Assembly (NCBI RefSeq): GCF_001509475.1
Contig: NZ_LLZG01000118.1
Location: forward strand, 1-64,000
DNA: 64,000 nt
Reading direction: 5' to 3'
From: Streptomyces regalis
GTDB taxonomy: Bacteria; Actinomycetota; Actinomycetes; Streptomycetales; Streptomycetaceae
The notes under the pieces were generated by a model, which was not told where the DNA came from, made no database searches, and saw nothing but the letters and a program-made list of their open reading frames with translations. The number at the start of each line of letters is the position of its first letter. Position 1 is the stretch's first letter. Below are positions 41,314-49,509 of the stretch, piece after piece. The position numbers and the translations under genes were made by a program.

Positions 41314-41716
41314 GAGCGCCACTCCCCCGCCGGGCACAAACCTCGATCTCGATCTTCATACGAGGGTCGGCGAGCCCGCACATCATCATCGTCGCCGCCG
41401 GCCGCACGTCCCCGAAGTACCGCCGCAGCACCGGCCAGCACGGCTCGAAGTCCGCCCGATCCGGCAACAGGTACCGCACCCGCACCACATCGGCGAACGA
41501 ACACCCCGCCTCCTCCAGCGCGGCTCCCACGTTCCGCAGACACTGCTCGGCCTGCTCCACCACGTCCTCGGAAATCGCCATCGTCGCGTAGTCGAACCCG
41601 GTCGTCCCCGACACATGCACCCAGTCCCCGTCGACCACGGCACGCGCGTACCCGATCTGCTCCTCGAAGGTCGAGCCGCTGAGTATCGCCTGCCGGACCG
41701 CCTGCTGTTCTGTCAT
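41306..41716 (-). CDS. Rid-family (YjgF/YER057c) protein, atypical active site
   Basis: 136 residues. The fold is recognisable from WVHVSGTTGFDYATM, QAEQCLRNVGAALEEAGCSF and VRYLLPDRADF...RYFG. The catalytic Arg of RidA (PARxxx) is replaced: RPAATMMMCGLADPRMKIEI has Ala there. It therefore probably does not deaminate 2-aminoacrylate and belongs to the Rid groups of unknown function. Translationally coupled to the acetyltransferase. Confidence 0.85.
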   Translation of the reverse strand: MTEQQAVRQAILSGSTFEEQIGYARAVVDGDWVHVSGTTGFDYATMAISEDVVEQAEQCLRNVGAALEEAGCSFADVVRVRYLLPDRADFEPCWPVLRRYFGDVRPAATMMMCGLADPRMKIEIEVCARRGSGARV

Positions 41717-41904
41717 GTACGGAACGCTAGATGACCAGCATGCATTTAGCAGCTAGATCGACTACCCGTTCGGAGAATTCAGCTGATTCGCACGAATGGG
41801 CGACATCTGGCGACTGCAACCCAATGCGCGGATCTTGGCCACTAGCGTCAGCTGCACATACGAGAAGGGAGGCCACTCGCTCCCCGACCACAAGGTCGTC
41901 GAGT

Positions 41905-42232
41905 GACCAGCCCCAGTCATCACGATCCACAGGATCAGGGAGGTGCCCCGATGACTACGTTTCCCGCAGGCGAGCAGACCCACCAGGCTGTGCTTCCTCA
42001 GCAGCCTGCTCTGGAATCCGTGGGAGCAGACACCCCTGGGAGCAGGGACGAAACGGCTCACGGACACCCCGCCGCCGCGCGGGGCGCCGGCAGGGAACAT
42101 GGGCGAGGGGAGACCGACGGGCAGGGCACCGGAGCCTGTCGGCGTCACGCCAAGCGCGCTGCCACGGCAGCGAAGGCGGCAGAGAACGGGAGCGGTGACG
42201 CTCCCCCACATGAGCAGTCGTACGACGGTGGC
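41905..42232 (+). ncRNA. HEARO / omega RNA of IscB
   Basis: A series of strong stems directly upstream of iscB: GTCATC/GATGAC (41916-41921 with 41950-41955) enclosing GATCC/GGATC; CCCAC/GTGGG (41979-41983 with 42020-42024) enclosing CAGGCTG/CAGCCTG; a GC-rich stem around 42066-42090; CCGACGGGCAGG pairing with CCTGTCGG near 42115-42145; and GGGAGCG-GTGA-CGCTCCC (42188-42205) with a GNRA tetraloop. IscB guide RNAs are encoded 5' of the gene, with the guide at their 5' end. The region is open as an in-frame extension of iscB, but its peptide is low-complexity and not conserved-looking. Confidence 0.75.
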
Positions 42233-43609
42233 GTGGGCGAAAGCAGAGTCTTCGTACTCTCCAAGGAAGGGCAACCGCTCATGCCCTGCCACCCCGCCCG
42301 CGCCCGCGAACTCCTCGGCAAAGGACGGGCCGTCGTCGCCCGACAAGTGCCCTTCACCATCCGCCTCAAAGACCGCACGCTGGCCGACTCGGAAGTCGAC
42401 GGCGTTCAGTTACGCATCGACCCCGGCTCCAAAGGCACCGGCCTCGCCCTCACCGACGAGAAGAAAGAAACCAGCGGACAAGGCACCACAGTCAGCATCC
42501 GGCGCGGACTGGTCTCAGTCGAACTCCAACATCGCGGCGACCAGATCCACAAGTGCATGCAACAGCGCGCCGGCTACCGACACCGACGACGCTCCGCCAA
42601 CTGCCGCTACCGAGCCCGCAGATCGAACAACCGGACCCACCCCGAAAGGTGGCTACCACCCTCCCAGCGCCACCGCGTCGACACCACCTTCTCCATGGCC
42701 AGCCGCCTCTGCCGCTACGCACCCGTCACCGAGATACACGTGGAATTCGTCGCCTTCGACACCCACAGCATGAGCGCAGGCAGACCCCTCAACGGCGTCG
42801 AGTACGGGCAGGGACCACTCGCCGGAACCAACACTCGCGCCTACCTGCAAGCCCAATGGAACAACGCCTGCGCCTACTGCGACGCCACCGGCGTCCCCCT
42901 CAACATCGAGCACCTCACACCCCGCAGCCGAGGAGGCTCGAACCGCATCTCCAACCTCGTCCTCGCCTGCGTCCCCTGCAACCGGGCCAAGGGCAGCCAA
43001 CCCATCGAGGTCTTCCTCGCCCACAGACCCGACCGCCTCACGAAAATCCTTCAGCAGGTCAAGGCACCCCTCCATGACGCCGCCGCCATGAACGCGACCC
43101 GATGGCAGCTCATCGAGGCACTGGGCACCCTCGGCAGACCGGTGCACACCTGGACAGGCGAAGGCACCAAGGAAAACCGCAATGCCATGGGGCTGACCAA
43201 GACGCACACCCTGGACGCTCTGTGCGTCGGGCCTCTCGATCACGAGAGCGGCGACGCGATCGTACGGTTCCCCGAGCAGGTCCTCGTCGCCAAAGCCACC
43301 GGACGCGGCTCCTACACCCGCACCACCCCGGACCGCTACGGGTTTCCCAGGCTGCGGCGCGCCCGAACCAAGCAGCACTTCGGGTATGTCACTGGAGATC
43401 TCGTACGTGCTGTCATGCCCATCGGCAAGTGGGCAGGGACCTGGACCGGCCGCATCTCGGTGCGAGCCAGCGGACAGCACAGCCTCACGACGCCGATGGG
43501 CAGATTCAATGTCTCCCACTGGAATCTGCGGCTTCTGCAACGGGGCGATGGCTACGGCTACAGCACGCGATCGGAATCGCCACAGTCAACATCTCGAAAA
43601 ACCCGTTGA
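42233..43609 (+). CDS. iscB: IscB, RNA-guided HNH/RuvC nuclease (Cas9 ancestor family)
   Basis: 458 residues from the GTG at 42233. PLMP domain: VFVLSKEGQPLMPCHPARAR at the N-terminus. RuvC-I: LRIDPGSKGTGLAL (catalytic Asp). Arg-rich bridge helix: QRAGYRHRRRSANCRYRARR. RuvC-II: VTEIHVEFVAFD (Glu). HNH: NACAYCDATGVPLNIEHLTP with RSRGGSNRISNLVLACVPCN. RuvC-III: KTHTLDALCVG. All catalytic positions are present, so an active nickase pair is expected. IscB uses an omega RNA to cut DNA and is carried by transposons. A 110-codon upstream in-frame extension overlaps the RNA and is rejected as protein. Confidence 0.93.
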   Translation: MGESRVFVLSKEGQPLMPCHPARARELLGKGRAVVARQVPFTIRLKDRTLADSEVDGVQLRIDPGSKGTGLALTDEKKETSGQGTTVSIRRGLVSVELQHRGDQIHKCMQQRAGYRHRRRSANCRYRARRSNNRTHPERWLPPSQRHRVDTTFSMASRLCRYAPVTEIHVEFVAFDTHSMSAGRPLNGVEYGQGPLAGTNTRAYLQAQWNNACAYCDATGVPLNIEHLTPRSRGGSNRISNLVLACVPCNRAKGSQPIEVFLAHRPDRLTKILQQVKAPLHDAAAMNATRWQLIEALGTLGRPVHTWTGEGTKENRNAMGLTKTHTLDALCVGPLDHESGDAIVRFPEQVLVAKATGRGSYTRTTPDRYGFPRLRRARTKQHFGYVTGDLVRAVMPIGKWAGTWTGRISVRASGQHSLTTPMGRFNVSHWNLRLLQRGDGYGYSTRSESPQSTSRKTR

Positions 43610-43668
43610 TCGGTGGCCGAGAGGTTCCTAGTGTGTGGCTCACGCCGAGAGAGGAGGTGATCCGGTAC

Positions 43669-43707
43669 ATGTATGAATCCCGGACGAGCGAGGTGGCTGC
43701 GGGCTAG
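43669..43707 (+). CDS. 12-residue micro-ORF with a perfect extended Shine-Dalgarno
   Basis: MYESRTSEVAAG, then TAG. AGGAGGTGATCC at 43652-43663 is fully complementary to the 3' end of 16S rRNA, 11 bases from AGGAGG to the ATG. This is far stronger than any other ribosome site in the window. The peptide matches nothing I recognise; it may be a leader peptide whose translation controls folding of the RNA downstream. Coding status unproven. Confidence 0.4.
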   Translation: MYESRTSEVAAG

Positions 43708-43777
43708 CGGCTCGCCACCACACGCAGTGCGGTGCCGGACCAGCACGTGAGAAAAGCGTGCAGCCGGCCCAATCCAA

Positions 43778-43870
43778 CGCAGTCACCCGACCCGCGAGCT
43801 CGCCGGTAACGTCCGGCCGGCTCCCCCGCCACCGGCGGAGGGACCCGAGCTCGCGGGTCGTCTGCGTTTT
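43778..43870. terminator. long bidirectional terminator between convergent transcripts
   Basis: A 14-bp perfect inverted repeat, GACCCGCGAGCTCG (43789-43802) and CGAGCTCGCGGGTC (43846-43859), with an outer CGCAG/CTGCG pair and TTTT at 43867-43870 on the plus strand. It separates the iscB side from the kinase gene. Confidence 0.65.
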
Positions 43871-43883
43871 GGAGGGCCGCCCG

Positions 43884-45182
43884 TCAGTCGTCCTCGCCGC
43901 CCTCGCCGCTGCCGTCGTCGTCCTGTCCTTCCTGGCCAGCGCTCGTCTCCACCGCCAGGCTCGGGGAGGCGGTAGCGGGCGGGCTCGTGGCCAGGGGGGA
44001 GGTGGATGCGGAGGCGCTCGGGCTGGACGGTGCCTCGGACTTCGTACCGTCCGAGGTGGTGTTGTCGGGGGAGAACCACAGCATGCCGAGGAGCATCGCG
44101 GCCACGAAGAGCACCGCTCCGGCCACCATGGCGGCCACGCGCCGGGTCCCGGCCCGGGGTCTGGGGCTGGGTCTCGGCCGGGCTCCGGGCCGGGAGCGGG
44201 ACCGGCCGACGGACGCCGTTCCTTGGGCCGACGGCAGCATGTACGTGGTCGGCGTGCTGGCCTCACCCACCTGCTGTGCCCCACTCACCTGCTGTGCCCG
44301 GGCGGCGGACGCCGGGGCGGCCGCCCGATGCCGGGACGGTGACGTCGCGTCGGGCAACGGCTCGGGACGTCCCTGCCAGGCGCCGCCGACGAACCAGTCG
44401 GCGGCCTGCTGTGCTGCGGGCCGGTGTTCGGGGTCCTTGGCGAGCAGGCCGAGGAGGTAGTTCTCGAAGGCGGGCGGCAGGCCCCGGACGCCCAGCTCGC
44501 GGGGCGGTACGGGGGCGGCGTCGAGGTGCTGGTGCAGGATGGCGACCGCGGTGTCGGCGTGGAACGGCGGGCGGCCGGTGAGGAGCTGGTAGAGGACACA
44601 GCCCAGCGCGTAGACGTCGGAGGCCGGGCCCGCCGGCTTTCCCAGGGCGCGCTCGGGGGCGAGGTAGAGGCTCGTGCCGACGATCTGTCCGGTGGCGGTC
44701 AGCGCGGCGCCGGGGTCGTCCAGGAAGCGGGCGATGCCGAAGTCACCGATCTTGAGGGTGCCGTCGGCGTCCAGGAGCAGGTTGCCGGGCTTGATGTCGC
44801 GGTGGACGATGCCCTCTCGGTGCGCGGCGGCAAGACCGGCGGCGGCCTGGGCGGCGATACGTGCCACGCGTTCGGCGGGCAGGGCGCCGAACTGCGACGC
44901 CACCCGGGCGAGGCTGTCGCCCTCGACCAGCTCCATCACCAGGAAGAGCCGGTTGTCGTGCTCGCCGAAGTCCCGGACGCCGACCACGTTGGGATGGTCG
45001 ATCCGTGCTGCGGTCTGCGCCTCCAGCCGGAACCGGGAGGTGGCGGTGGGGTCGGAGTCCTGGGGCAGCAGAAGCTTGACGGCGACCTGCCGGGCGAGCG
45101 TCTCGTCGTATGCCCGCCAGACCTCCCCCATCCCACCGCGCCCGATCGACTCGCTCAGCCGGTAGCGGCCCGCTATCAGCAC
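43884..45182 (-). CDS. membrane serine/threonine protein kinase (PknB-like, no PASTA)
   Basis: 432 residues. Kinase domain 7-260: glycine loop SIGRGGMGEVWRAYD, VAVKLLL (Lys), HRDIKPGNLLLDADG (catalytic loop), IGDFGIARF, LAPERALGKPAGPASDVYAL. A linker with a PRPSPRPRAG tract precedes a transmembrane helix (AAMVAGAVLFVAAMLLGMLW, about 350-370). A short Ser/Thr/Pro-rich, acidic extracellular tail follows. It phosphorylates cytoplasmic proteins on Ser/Thr; the signal is unknown because the outer part has no PASTA or other sensor domain. The GTG at 45182 is used. Confidence 0.92.
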   Translation of the reverse strand: MLIAGRYRLSESIGRGGMGEVWRAYDETLARQVAVKLLLPQDSDPTATSRFRLEAQTAARIDHPNVVGVRDFGEHDNRLFLVMELVEGDSLARVASQFGALPAERVARIAAQAAAGLAAAHREGIVHRDIKPGNLLLDADGTLKIGDFGIARFLDDPGAALTATGQIVGTSLYLAPERALGKPAGPASDVYALGCVLYQLLTGRPPFHADTAVAILHQHLDAAPVPPRELGVRGLPPAFENYLLGLLAKDPEHRPAAQQAADWFVGGAWQGRPEPLPDATSPSRHRAAAPASAARAQQVSGAQQVGEASTPTTYMLPSAQGTASVGRSRSRPGARPRPSPRPRAGTRRVAAMVAGAVLFVAAMLLGMLWFSPDNTTSDGTKSEAPSSPSASASTSPLATSPPATASPSLAVETSAGQEGQDDDGSGEGGEDD

Positions 45183-45348
45183 CTGTTCTCATCCTCATGC
45201 CGTGGGACGTCTCGGTCGCCGCAGGCCGTAACTCACCGCGTGGGGACGGATGATGGAGTAAGGGCGCCGCAGCCGACCCAGCATACTGGCGGAGTGGATC
45301 AGTCACGTTCCGTAGGGCGTCTTCGGCGGCACGGGCCGGCCACCGAGC

Positions 45349-45384
45349 GGCATCACGCGGGGCTGGTCCGCCCAGCGTGATGCC
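45349..45384 (-). terminator. hairpin downstream of the citrate synthase gene
   Basis: 10-bp perfect stem GGCATCACGC/GCGTGATGCC, with an inner GGGC/GCCC extension, about 60 bp past the citrate synthase stop. No T-run. Just upstream on the plus strand, a 15-bp direct repeat CCGGAGGGGTCGGGG occurs twice (45391-45405 and 45409-45423). Confidence 0.55.
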
Positions 45385-45441
45385 GGCCCGCCGGAGGGGT
45401 CGGGGGTCCCGGAGGGGTCGGGGATTCCGGTGCGCTCGGGA

Positions 45442-46542
45442 TCAGTGCGCGATGTCCGCGTAGCCCTCGACCTCGCGCGGGTCGCGCGGGCCCGGGCCCA
45501 TGTAGCGCGCGGAGGGGCGGACGAGGCGGCCGGTGCGCTTCTGCTCCAGGATGTGCGCCGACCAGCCCGCCGTACGGGCGCAGGTGAACATCGACGTGAA
45601 CATGTGCGCCGGGACCTCAGCGAAGTCCAGCACGATGGCGGCCCAGAACTCGACGTTCGTGGCCAGGACCCGGTCCGGACGGCGGGCGTGGAGCTCCGCG
45701 AGGGCCGCCTTCTCCAGGGCTTCGGCGACCTCGAAGCGGGGGGCGCCCAGATCCCGGGCGGTGCGGCGCAGGACCCGGGCGCGGGGGTCCTCGGCGCGGT
45801 AGACGCGGTGGCCGAAGCCCATGAGGCGCTCGCCGTTGTCGAGGGTCTGCTTCACATACGCCTCGGCGTCGCCGGTGCGCTCGATCTCCTCGATCATGTG
45901 CAGGACACGGGAGGGGGCACCGCCGTGCAGCGGGCCGGACATGGCTCCTACGGCGCCGGAGAGGGCGGCGGCCACATCGGCGCCGGTGGAGGCGATGACG
46001 CGGGCGGTGAAGGTGGACGCGTTCATGCCGTGTTCGGCGGCGGACGTCCAATAGGCGTCGACGGCGGCCACGTGCTTGGGGTCGGGCTCGCCCCGCCAGC
46101 GGATCATGAAGCGCTCGACGACGGACTGGGCCTTGTCGATCTCGCGCTGCGGAACCATCGGCAGGCCCTGACCGCGCGCGGACTGGGCGACGTAGGAGAG
46201 GGCCATGACGGCGGCGCGCGCCAGGTCCTCCCGCGCCTGCTCCTCGTCGATGTCCAGAAGCGGTTTCAGTCCCCACACGGGGGCCAGCATGGCGAGCGCG
46301 GACTGGACGTCGACGCGGATGTCGCCGGAGTGCACGGGGATCGGGAAGGGCTCGGCGGGCGGCAGACCGGGCCGGAACGCGCCGTCGACGAGCAGCCCCC
46401 AGACGTTGCCGAACGAGACGTGGCCGACCAGATCCTCGATGTCGACGCCCCGGTACCGGAGTGCGCCGCCCTCCTTATCCGGTTCGGCGATCTCCGTCTC
46501 GAACGCGACGACTCCCTCGAGTCCGGGTACGAAGTCGGACAT
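45442..46542 (-). CDS. citrate synthase 2 family
   Basis: 366 residues, short citrate-synthase type of actinobacteria. [20 protein letters not shown] (substrate-binding His/Asn region), [20 protein letters not shown] and [17 protein letters not shown] (catalytic His) are present, as is ...[15 protein letters not shown]. It condenses acetyl-CoA (or propionyl-CoA in some relatives) with oxaloacetate. The ATG at 46542 follows GAGGAG; the open frame to 46716 is not homologous-looking. It is divergent from pdxH, as in S. coelicolor. Confidence 0.92.
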   Translation of the reverse strand: MSDFVPGLEGVVAFETEIAEPDKEGGALRYRGVDIEDLVGHVSFGNVWGLLVDGAFRPGLPPAEPFPIPVHSGDIRVDVQSALAMLAPVWGLKPLLDIDEEQAREDLARAAVMALSYVAQSARGQGLPMVPQREIDKAQSVVERFMIRWRGEPDPKHVAAVDAYWTSAAEHGMNASTFTARVIASTGADVAAALSGAVGAMSGPLHGGAPSRVLHMIEEIERTGDAEAYVKQTLDNGERLMGFGHRVYRAEDPRARVLRRTARDLGAPRFEVAEALEKAALAELHARRPDRVLATNVEFWAAIVLDFAEVPAHMFTSMFTCARTAGWSAHILEQKRTGRLVRPSARYMGPGPRDPREVEGYADIAH

Positions 46543-46845
46543 CAGGCGGCTCCTCGTGATGTGTGCGACGGATGGTTTGTGGGTGGGACGTGGGTGGGAC
46601 GACCACATGTCGGTCAGCAGAGATCGGGACTCGCGCCCGGTGGATCCACGGTCAAGAACGCGGGGACTCGCGGTCCGGGGCGTACCCCTGTGATGCCCCG
46701 TGCGGCCGACGGTCATCCAACCGCGACGACATCAGAACGATATCCCCCAGTGCCACCTTTGGGGAGGCCCTGCGGCACTCAGTGCCATGCCATGGTGACC
46801 GGCACCATGCCGGACGGCGCCCGCGGCATACGGCAAGATGACCGA
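46543..46845. other. divergent promoter region, citrate synthase / pdxH
   Basis: 303 bp with no gene supported. Short nested palindromes occur (for example GGTGACCGGCACC near 46796), but no operator family seen elsewhere in the window is present. Confidence 0.45.
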
Positions 46846-47535
46846 GTGACCGACCGAGACGCCGTCCCCCTCGATCCTGCCGAGCCCGTCCCCGACCCCG
46901 CCGCCATGCGCAAGCACTACCGGGCCGAGGGCCTCGCCGAGACCGACCTGGCAGCCACTCCGGTGGAACAGTTCGCGCGCTGGTTCAAGCAGGCCGCGGC
47001 ACAGGCCCACCTCTTCGAGCCGAACGCGATGATCGTCTCCACCGCGGACGCCGAGGGGCGGCCCAGCTCCCGCACGGTGCTGCTGAAGCAATTCGACGAG
47101 CAGGGCTTCGTCTTCTACACCAACTACGACTCCCGCAAGGCCCGAGATCTCGCCGAGAACCCGTACGTCTGCCTCCTCTTCCCCTGGCATCCGATGGCTC
47201 GCCAGGTCATCGTCACGGGCGTGGCGCGGCGCACCGGGCGCGACGAGACGGCCGCGTACTTCCGCACCCGCCCGCACGGCTCCCAGCTCGGCGCCTGGGC
47301 CAGCGCCCAGTCCTCGGTCATCGCCACCCGAGCCGACCTCGACGGCTCGTACGCCGAGCTGGCGGCGCGCTATCCCGAGGGCGAGCAGGTACCCGTGCCG
47401 CCGAACTGGGGCGGTTTCCGGGTGGCGCCGCAGGCGGTGGAGTTCTGGCAGGGGCGGGAGAACCGGCTGCACGACCGGCTGCGGTATGTGGCGGAGCAGG
47501 ACGGGAGCTGGCGGGTGGAGCGGCTGAGTCCGTGA
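46846..47535 (+). CDS. pdxH: pyridoxamine 5'-phosphate oxidase
   Basis: 229 residues. [20 protein letters not shown] followed by SRKARDL (FMN/PLP binding), [20 protein letters not shown] and the C-terminal [20 protein letters not shown] with NRLHDRLRY are diagnostic. It oxidises pyridoxamine/pyridoxine phosphate to PLP with FMN and O2. The GTG at 46846 gives the standard length. It is convergent with the next gene, 12 bp between stops. Confidence 0.95.
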   Translation: MTDRDAVPLDPAEPVPDPAAMRKHYRAEGLAETDLAATPVEQFARWFKQAAAQAHLFEPNAMIVSTADAEGRPSSRTVLLKQFDEQGFVFYTNYDSRKARDLAENPYVCLLFPWHPMARQVIVTGVARRTGRDETAAYFRTRPHGSQLGAWASAQSSVIATRADLDGSYAELAARYPEGEQVPVPPNWGGFRVAPQAVEFWQGRENRLHDRLRYVAEQDGSWRVERLSP

Positions 47536-47547
47536 GCGGCGGCCTCG

Positions 47548-48129
47548 TCAGAGCTTGCCCCACACATACGCCGTACGGTGGCCGTCCAGGAGCTCGGATA
47601 TTCGGGTGCGGAACTTCTCGGTGAACGGGGGCCAGTTCCAGAACTCGAAGCCGAGGTGGCCGAAGGCGAAGTAGTCGTCGGCCCAGGTCCAGTCGGTCAG
47701 GGGGACGGACTCGGCGCAGGCGGGGCAGTCGACGTGGGCCGCGCCCGTCTTGTACCAGACGTCGATGGCCTTGCTGAACGGCACCCAGGCGTCGTCGATC
47801 AACTCCCACTCGTCGGTGATCAGCCGGGTGGTGACCCCGCAGCGCGGACAGCACACTGCCTCCGGCTCGCCCTGCCCGCCATGGAAGACAGTGCGCCCGG
47901 TGTGCACGGCGAGGCCGTCCCAGGGATCCCAGTCGGCGTCGTCCGGCCCCACAGCCTGCTGCCAGTTCGGGCCCGGGGGATGGCCGAGCGGCTGCCCGAG
48001 AACACAGTCCGTGCGCTCGGCGAGCACGATTCCCTCGGCCACCAGCCACTCGACCACGCGCTCGGCGAGGTGCGGCGCCCGCTGCGGGCTCGCCCCGAGG
48101 TCGACGATCGTTTGGAAGTGATCACCCAT
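47548..48129 (-). CDS. conserved hypothetical protein with CPxC pairs
   Basis: 193 residues. MGDHFQTIVDLGASPQRAPH opens a helical N-terminal part. Two Cys pairs, CCPRCGVTTRLI (about 93) and DCPACAESVPLT (about 134), could bind one zinc. WTWADDYFAFGHLGFEFWNW is very aromatic. I know related unannotated proteins in Streptomyces, but no function. No signal peptide or membrane helix. A separate promoter is likely, since the preceding TetR gene ends 34 bp upstream on the same strand. Confidence 0.75.
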   Translation of the reverse strand: MGDHFQTIVDLGASPQRAPHLAERVVEWLVAEGIVLAERTDCVLGQPLGHPPGPNWQQAVGPDDADWDPWDGLAVHTGRTVFHGGQGEPEAVCCPRCGVTTRLITDEWELIDDAWVPFSKAIDVWYKTGAAHVDCPACAESVPLTDWTWADDYFAFGHLGFEFWNWPPFTEKFRTRISELLDGHRTAYVWGKL

Positions 48130-48163
48130 GCCGAAACCGTAGCCCTCGCCACTGACAACGCCC

Positions 48164-48778
48164 TCAGCCCAACGCCTCCTCCAGCAACACCGCCCACTGC
48201 GCCACCACCCTCTCCCGGCGGGCGGCGTCGTCCGTGAGCAGGTTCGCCAGGCCCAGCCCGCGGGCCATGTCCAGCAGGCCCTGGACCGTCTCCCGCACGC
48301 CCGGCCCGGACTCGTCGGCGCCGAGCAGGTCCACCGCGATGTGGTGGGTTTCCCGGCCGACCCGGGCCTCCAGTTCGGTGACCCTGGGGCGCAGCTGCTC
48401 CTCGTTCGATGCCGCCACCCACAGGTGGAGGGCTGCGCGGAAGAGTGGGCCGGTGTAGAGGTCGACGAGGGCGGACACGACTGCGCGCCGGTCGCCTGCG
48501 GCGCCTTGCGGGAACAGGGCGCGCAGGGCGAGGGAGCGTTCTTCGGCGACGTACTCGACCGCGGCGGTGAAGAGGTCCTCGCGGGTCGGGAAGTGGTGCT
48601 GGGCGGCGCCTCGGGAGACTCCGGCGCGTTCGGCGACGACGGAGACCGTGGAGCCGGCCCAGCCGTGCTCGGCGAGGCAGGCCACGGCGGCTTCCAGGAG
48701 CCGTTGCCGGGTGGCGCGGCTGCGGTCCTGTTTGGGCACGCGGTCCGCCCGGTCCACGCGGTCGCTGACTGTGCTCAC
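48164..48778 (-). CDS. TetR-family transcriptional regulator
   Basis: 204 residues. The N-terminal helix-turn-helix is TRQRLLEAAVACLAEHGWAG then VSVVAERAGVSRGAAQHHFP; the C-terminal domain is ligand-binding. It is the last gene of the minus-strand carboxylase/CoA-ligase operon; its GTG overlaps the hydratase stop (GTGA). It is probably the operon repressor, responding to an acyl-CoA intermediate. A matching operator candidate (GCAAGCACGCTTGC) lies before the first gene at 58.4 kb. Its target cannot be proven from sequence. Confidence 0.88.
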   Translation of the reverse strand: MSTVSDRVDRADRVPKQDRSRATRQRLLEAAVACLAEHGWAGSTVSVVAERAGVSRGAAQHHFPTREDLFTAAVEYVAEERSLALRALFPQGAAGDRRAVVSALVDLYTGPLFRAALHLWVAASNEEQLRPRVTELEARVGRETHHIAVDLLGADESGPGVRETVQGLLDMARGLGLANLLTDDAARRERVVAQWAVLLEEALG

Positions 48779-49509
48779 ACCACCCATTCGGGATCCCGTC
48801 TTTCGAGGAAGGCCGTCATCCCCTCGCGGGCCTGTGCGGAGGAGAACAGCCGGGCCGAGAGCGCGGTCAGGTCGGCCGCGTCCCGGTGGAAGGTTTCCAG
48901 CACCTTAGTCGTGAGCAGTGCTTTCGTCTCGGCCAGGGCCTGGGGGGAGGCGCGACGCAGGCCGTCCAGGACGGGGGCCAGTGTCTCGTCGACGTCCTCG
49001 CCCTCCGTCGTGAGCAGGCCGATGCGGGCGGCCTCCGGGGCGGTGAAGCGTTCGCCGGTGAGGTAGTAGCGGGCCAGGGCGCGGGGGTCGGTGCGGGGCA
49101 GGAGCGGGAGGGAGATGACCGCGGGGGCCACTCCGATGCGGACCTCTGTGAAGGCGAAGGTGGCCTCCCGTGATGCCGCCGATATGTCGCAGGCCGCGAG
49201 CAGGCCGAGGCCGCCCGCGCGGACGTGGCCGGTGACGCGGGCCACCACCGGTTTGGGCAGTTCCACGATCTGCCGGAGCAGCGCCACCAGTCCGTCCGGG
49301 GGCGGGGGGTCGCGCAGGTCGGCGCCTGCGCAGAACGTGGTGCCTGTGTGGGTGAGGACGATCGCGCGTACGTCGGCGTCCTTGGCGCAGTCCGTCAGCG
49401 CGTCGGTCAGTTCGCCCACCAGCGCCGCGGAGAGCGCGTTGCGGTTGGCCGGGGAGTCCAGGGTGAGGGTTTCCACGGCACGCGCGCGTGTACGGCCGAT
49501 CAGTGTCAT
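48775..49509 (-). CDS. enoyl-CoA hydratase/isomerase family protein
   Basis: 244 residues of crotonase fold. THTGTTFCAGADLRDPPPPD and TGHVRAGGLGLLAACDISAA form the oxyanion hole; FTEVRIGVAPAVISLPLLPR is the active-site region, with Ala-Pro where Glu/Asp is common. It would hydrate the unsaturated acyl-CoA, as LiuC or AtuE do for 3-methylglutaconyl- or isohexenylglutaconyl-CoA. Its ATG overlaps the ligase stop by 4 bp. Confidence 0.85.
   Translation of the reverse strand: MTLIGRTRARAVETLTLDSPANRNALSAALVGELTDALTDCAKDADVRAIVLTHTGTTFCAGADLRDPPPPDGLVALLRQIVELPKPVVARVTGHVRAGGLGLLAACDISAASREATFAFTEVRIGVAPAVISLPLLPRTDPRALARYYLTGERFTAPEAARIGLLTTEGEDVDETLAPVLDGLRRASPQALAETKALLTTKVLETFHRDAADLTALSARLFSSAQAREGMTAFLERRDPEWVV

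Larger units (their letters stand above)
41903..43609 (+). mobile_element. IscB-carrying IS200/IS605-superfamily element
   Basis: A structured RNA region (41905-42232) followed by a full-length iscB, with no tnpA. The left border is set at GTGA (41903-41906), because HEARO/IscB elements are described as lying next to ATGA or GTGA. The right border is uncertain, somewhere after 43609. Inserted between the Rid/GNAT operon and the kinase gene. Confidence 0.6.
43640..43870 (+). ncRNA. candidate leader/small RNA with micro-ORF and terminator
   Basis: A plus-strand stretch holds an ideal Shine-Dalgarno and a 12-codon ORF (separate entry), then nested stems GCCGG/CCGGC around GCACG/CGTGC (43728-43765), then a long terminator-like stem ending in TTTT. 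No larger gene follows on this strand, so it may be an independent short transcript. Confidence 0.4.

Noticed and set aside
41796..41906. 36-residue ORF (MGDIWRLQPNARILATSVSC...) ending at the IscB element border
   Set aside because: No ribosome site and no recognisable family; may be a remnant of a disrupted gene but cannot be supported.
41903..42232. 110-codon in-frame extension upstream of iscB read as protein
   Set aside because: The peptide is low-complexity, the DNA folds into strong RNA stems, and the IscB PLMP domain starts right after the GTG at 42233.
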